The position numbers and the translations under genes are program-made. This document shows, piece by piece, positions 5,787-5,946 of a DNA stretch of 5,946 nucleotides; within the stretch, counting starts at the first letter, position 1, and every line of letters starts with the position of its first letter. The notes under the pieces are model-generated. The model was not told where the DNA came from. It searched no databases and saw only the letters and a program-made list of their open reading frames with translations. The stretch is taken from assembly GCA_945952575.1 (NCBI GenBank), contig CAMFIY010000186.1:1-5946 (forward strand), in the 5' to 3' direction. Source of the DNA: an uncultured Leucobacter sp. GTDB lineage: Bacteria > Actinomycetota > Actinomycetes > Actinomycetales > Microbacteriaceae.

Positions 5787-5946
5787 TCAGCCGGCCCAGC
5801 CGGCGAACATGCCCGCCGGATCCCAAATGCGCCGGATCTCGGCCAGATCGGCGAGCTGCTCCCCCGACCAGCTCGCCTCCCGGGCCTCCCGGCCGAGATG
5901 GTCGGCATAGATCGTCGTCAGCGCGCCCGCATCCCACCCCGAAAGA
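5787..5946 (-). CDS. C-terminal fragment of a probable FAD-linked oxidase (runs off window)
   Basis: An open minus-strand frame enters from the right edge and ends with TGA at 5789-5787, showing about 52 residues. It contains YADHLGREAREASWSGEQL and ends with LAEIRRIWDPAGMFAGWAG. The pattern of a helix, then (I/V)-R/K-x-x-(W/Y)-DP-x-G-x-F close to the stop is typical of the end of VAO/BBE-type FAD-linked oxidases (as in ...LKRRYDPDNVF). The remaining catalytic domain lies outside the window, so the family call is tentative. It converges on the amine oxidase gene with only 16 bp between stop codons (5771-5786). It is therefore a separate transcription unit, but may still belong to the same pathway. 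Confidence 0.55.
   Translation of the reverse strand, partial: LSGWDAGALTTIYADHLGREAREASWSGEQLADLAEIRRIWDPAGMFAGWAG
5790..5804. repeat. GC-only hairpin at the convergent gene ends
   Basis: GCCGGC (5790-5795) and GCCGGC (5799-5804) pair around a three-base loop, CCA, immediately inside the stop codon of the minus-strand gene and 20 bases past the plus-strand stop. No T-run follows on either strand. A role as a weak bidirectional transcription stop between convergent genes is possible. The sequence also simply encodes the AGWAG end of the minus-strand protein. Confidence 0.3.

Overview
The window is GC-rich coding DNA with strong third-position G/C bias, lipoprotein signals and AGGAG-type ribosome binding sites. 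This fits a high-GC actinobacterium. The gene style suggests a Microbacteriaceae-like organism (Leucobacter or Microbacterium type), but that is inference because no rRNA or other marker gene is present.

The layout is a divergent catabolic/transport locus around a 233-bp control region (3478-3710). To the left, on the minus strand and probably co-transcribed, are: a YtcJ/NfdA-type amidohydrolase (Amidohydro_3; 3477 to 1819); a family-5 (peptide/nickel/opine-type) ABC-transporter solute-binding lipoprotein (1772 to 123); and the first 17 codons of a probable ABC permease, cut by the window edge (52 to 1). To the right, on the plus strand, are a TetR-family regulator (3711-4481) and a flavin amine oxidase-family enzyme (4481-5770), joined by a one-base TGATG stop/start overlap. 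A third transcription unit enters from the right edge on the minus strand (5946 to 5787). Only its C-terminal end is visible, and it looks like the tail of an FAD-linked oxidase.

The clearest regulatory signal is a pair of matching inverted repeats, TGTCAA-N5-TTGACA (3543-3559) and TGTCAA-N5-TTGACT (3612-3628). Each overlaps the -35 element of a predicted promoter, one for each divergent direction. This is the expected architecture if the TetR protein represses both its own unit and the amidohydrolase/transporter unit. A second signal is a perfect 11-bp hairpin in the gap between the binding-protein and permease genes. It probably protects the upstream mRNA and sets unequal expression of the two genes.

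Taken together, the cassette suggests ligand-inducible uptake of a small amide- or peptide-like compound. The amidohydrolase could cleave it, and the amine oxidase could oxidise a released amine. The substrate cannot be read from the sequence. No mobile element, CRISPR array, tRNA or rRNA was seen.
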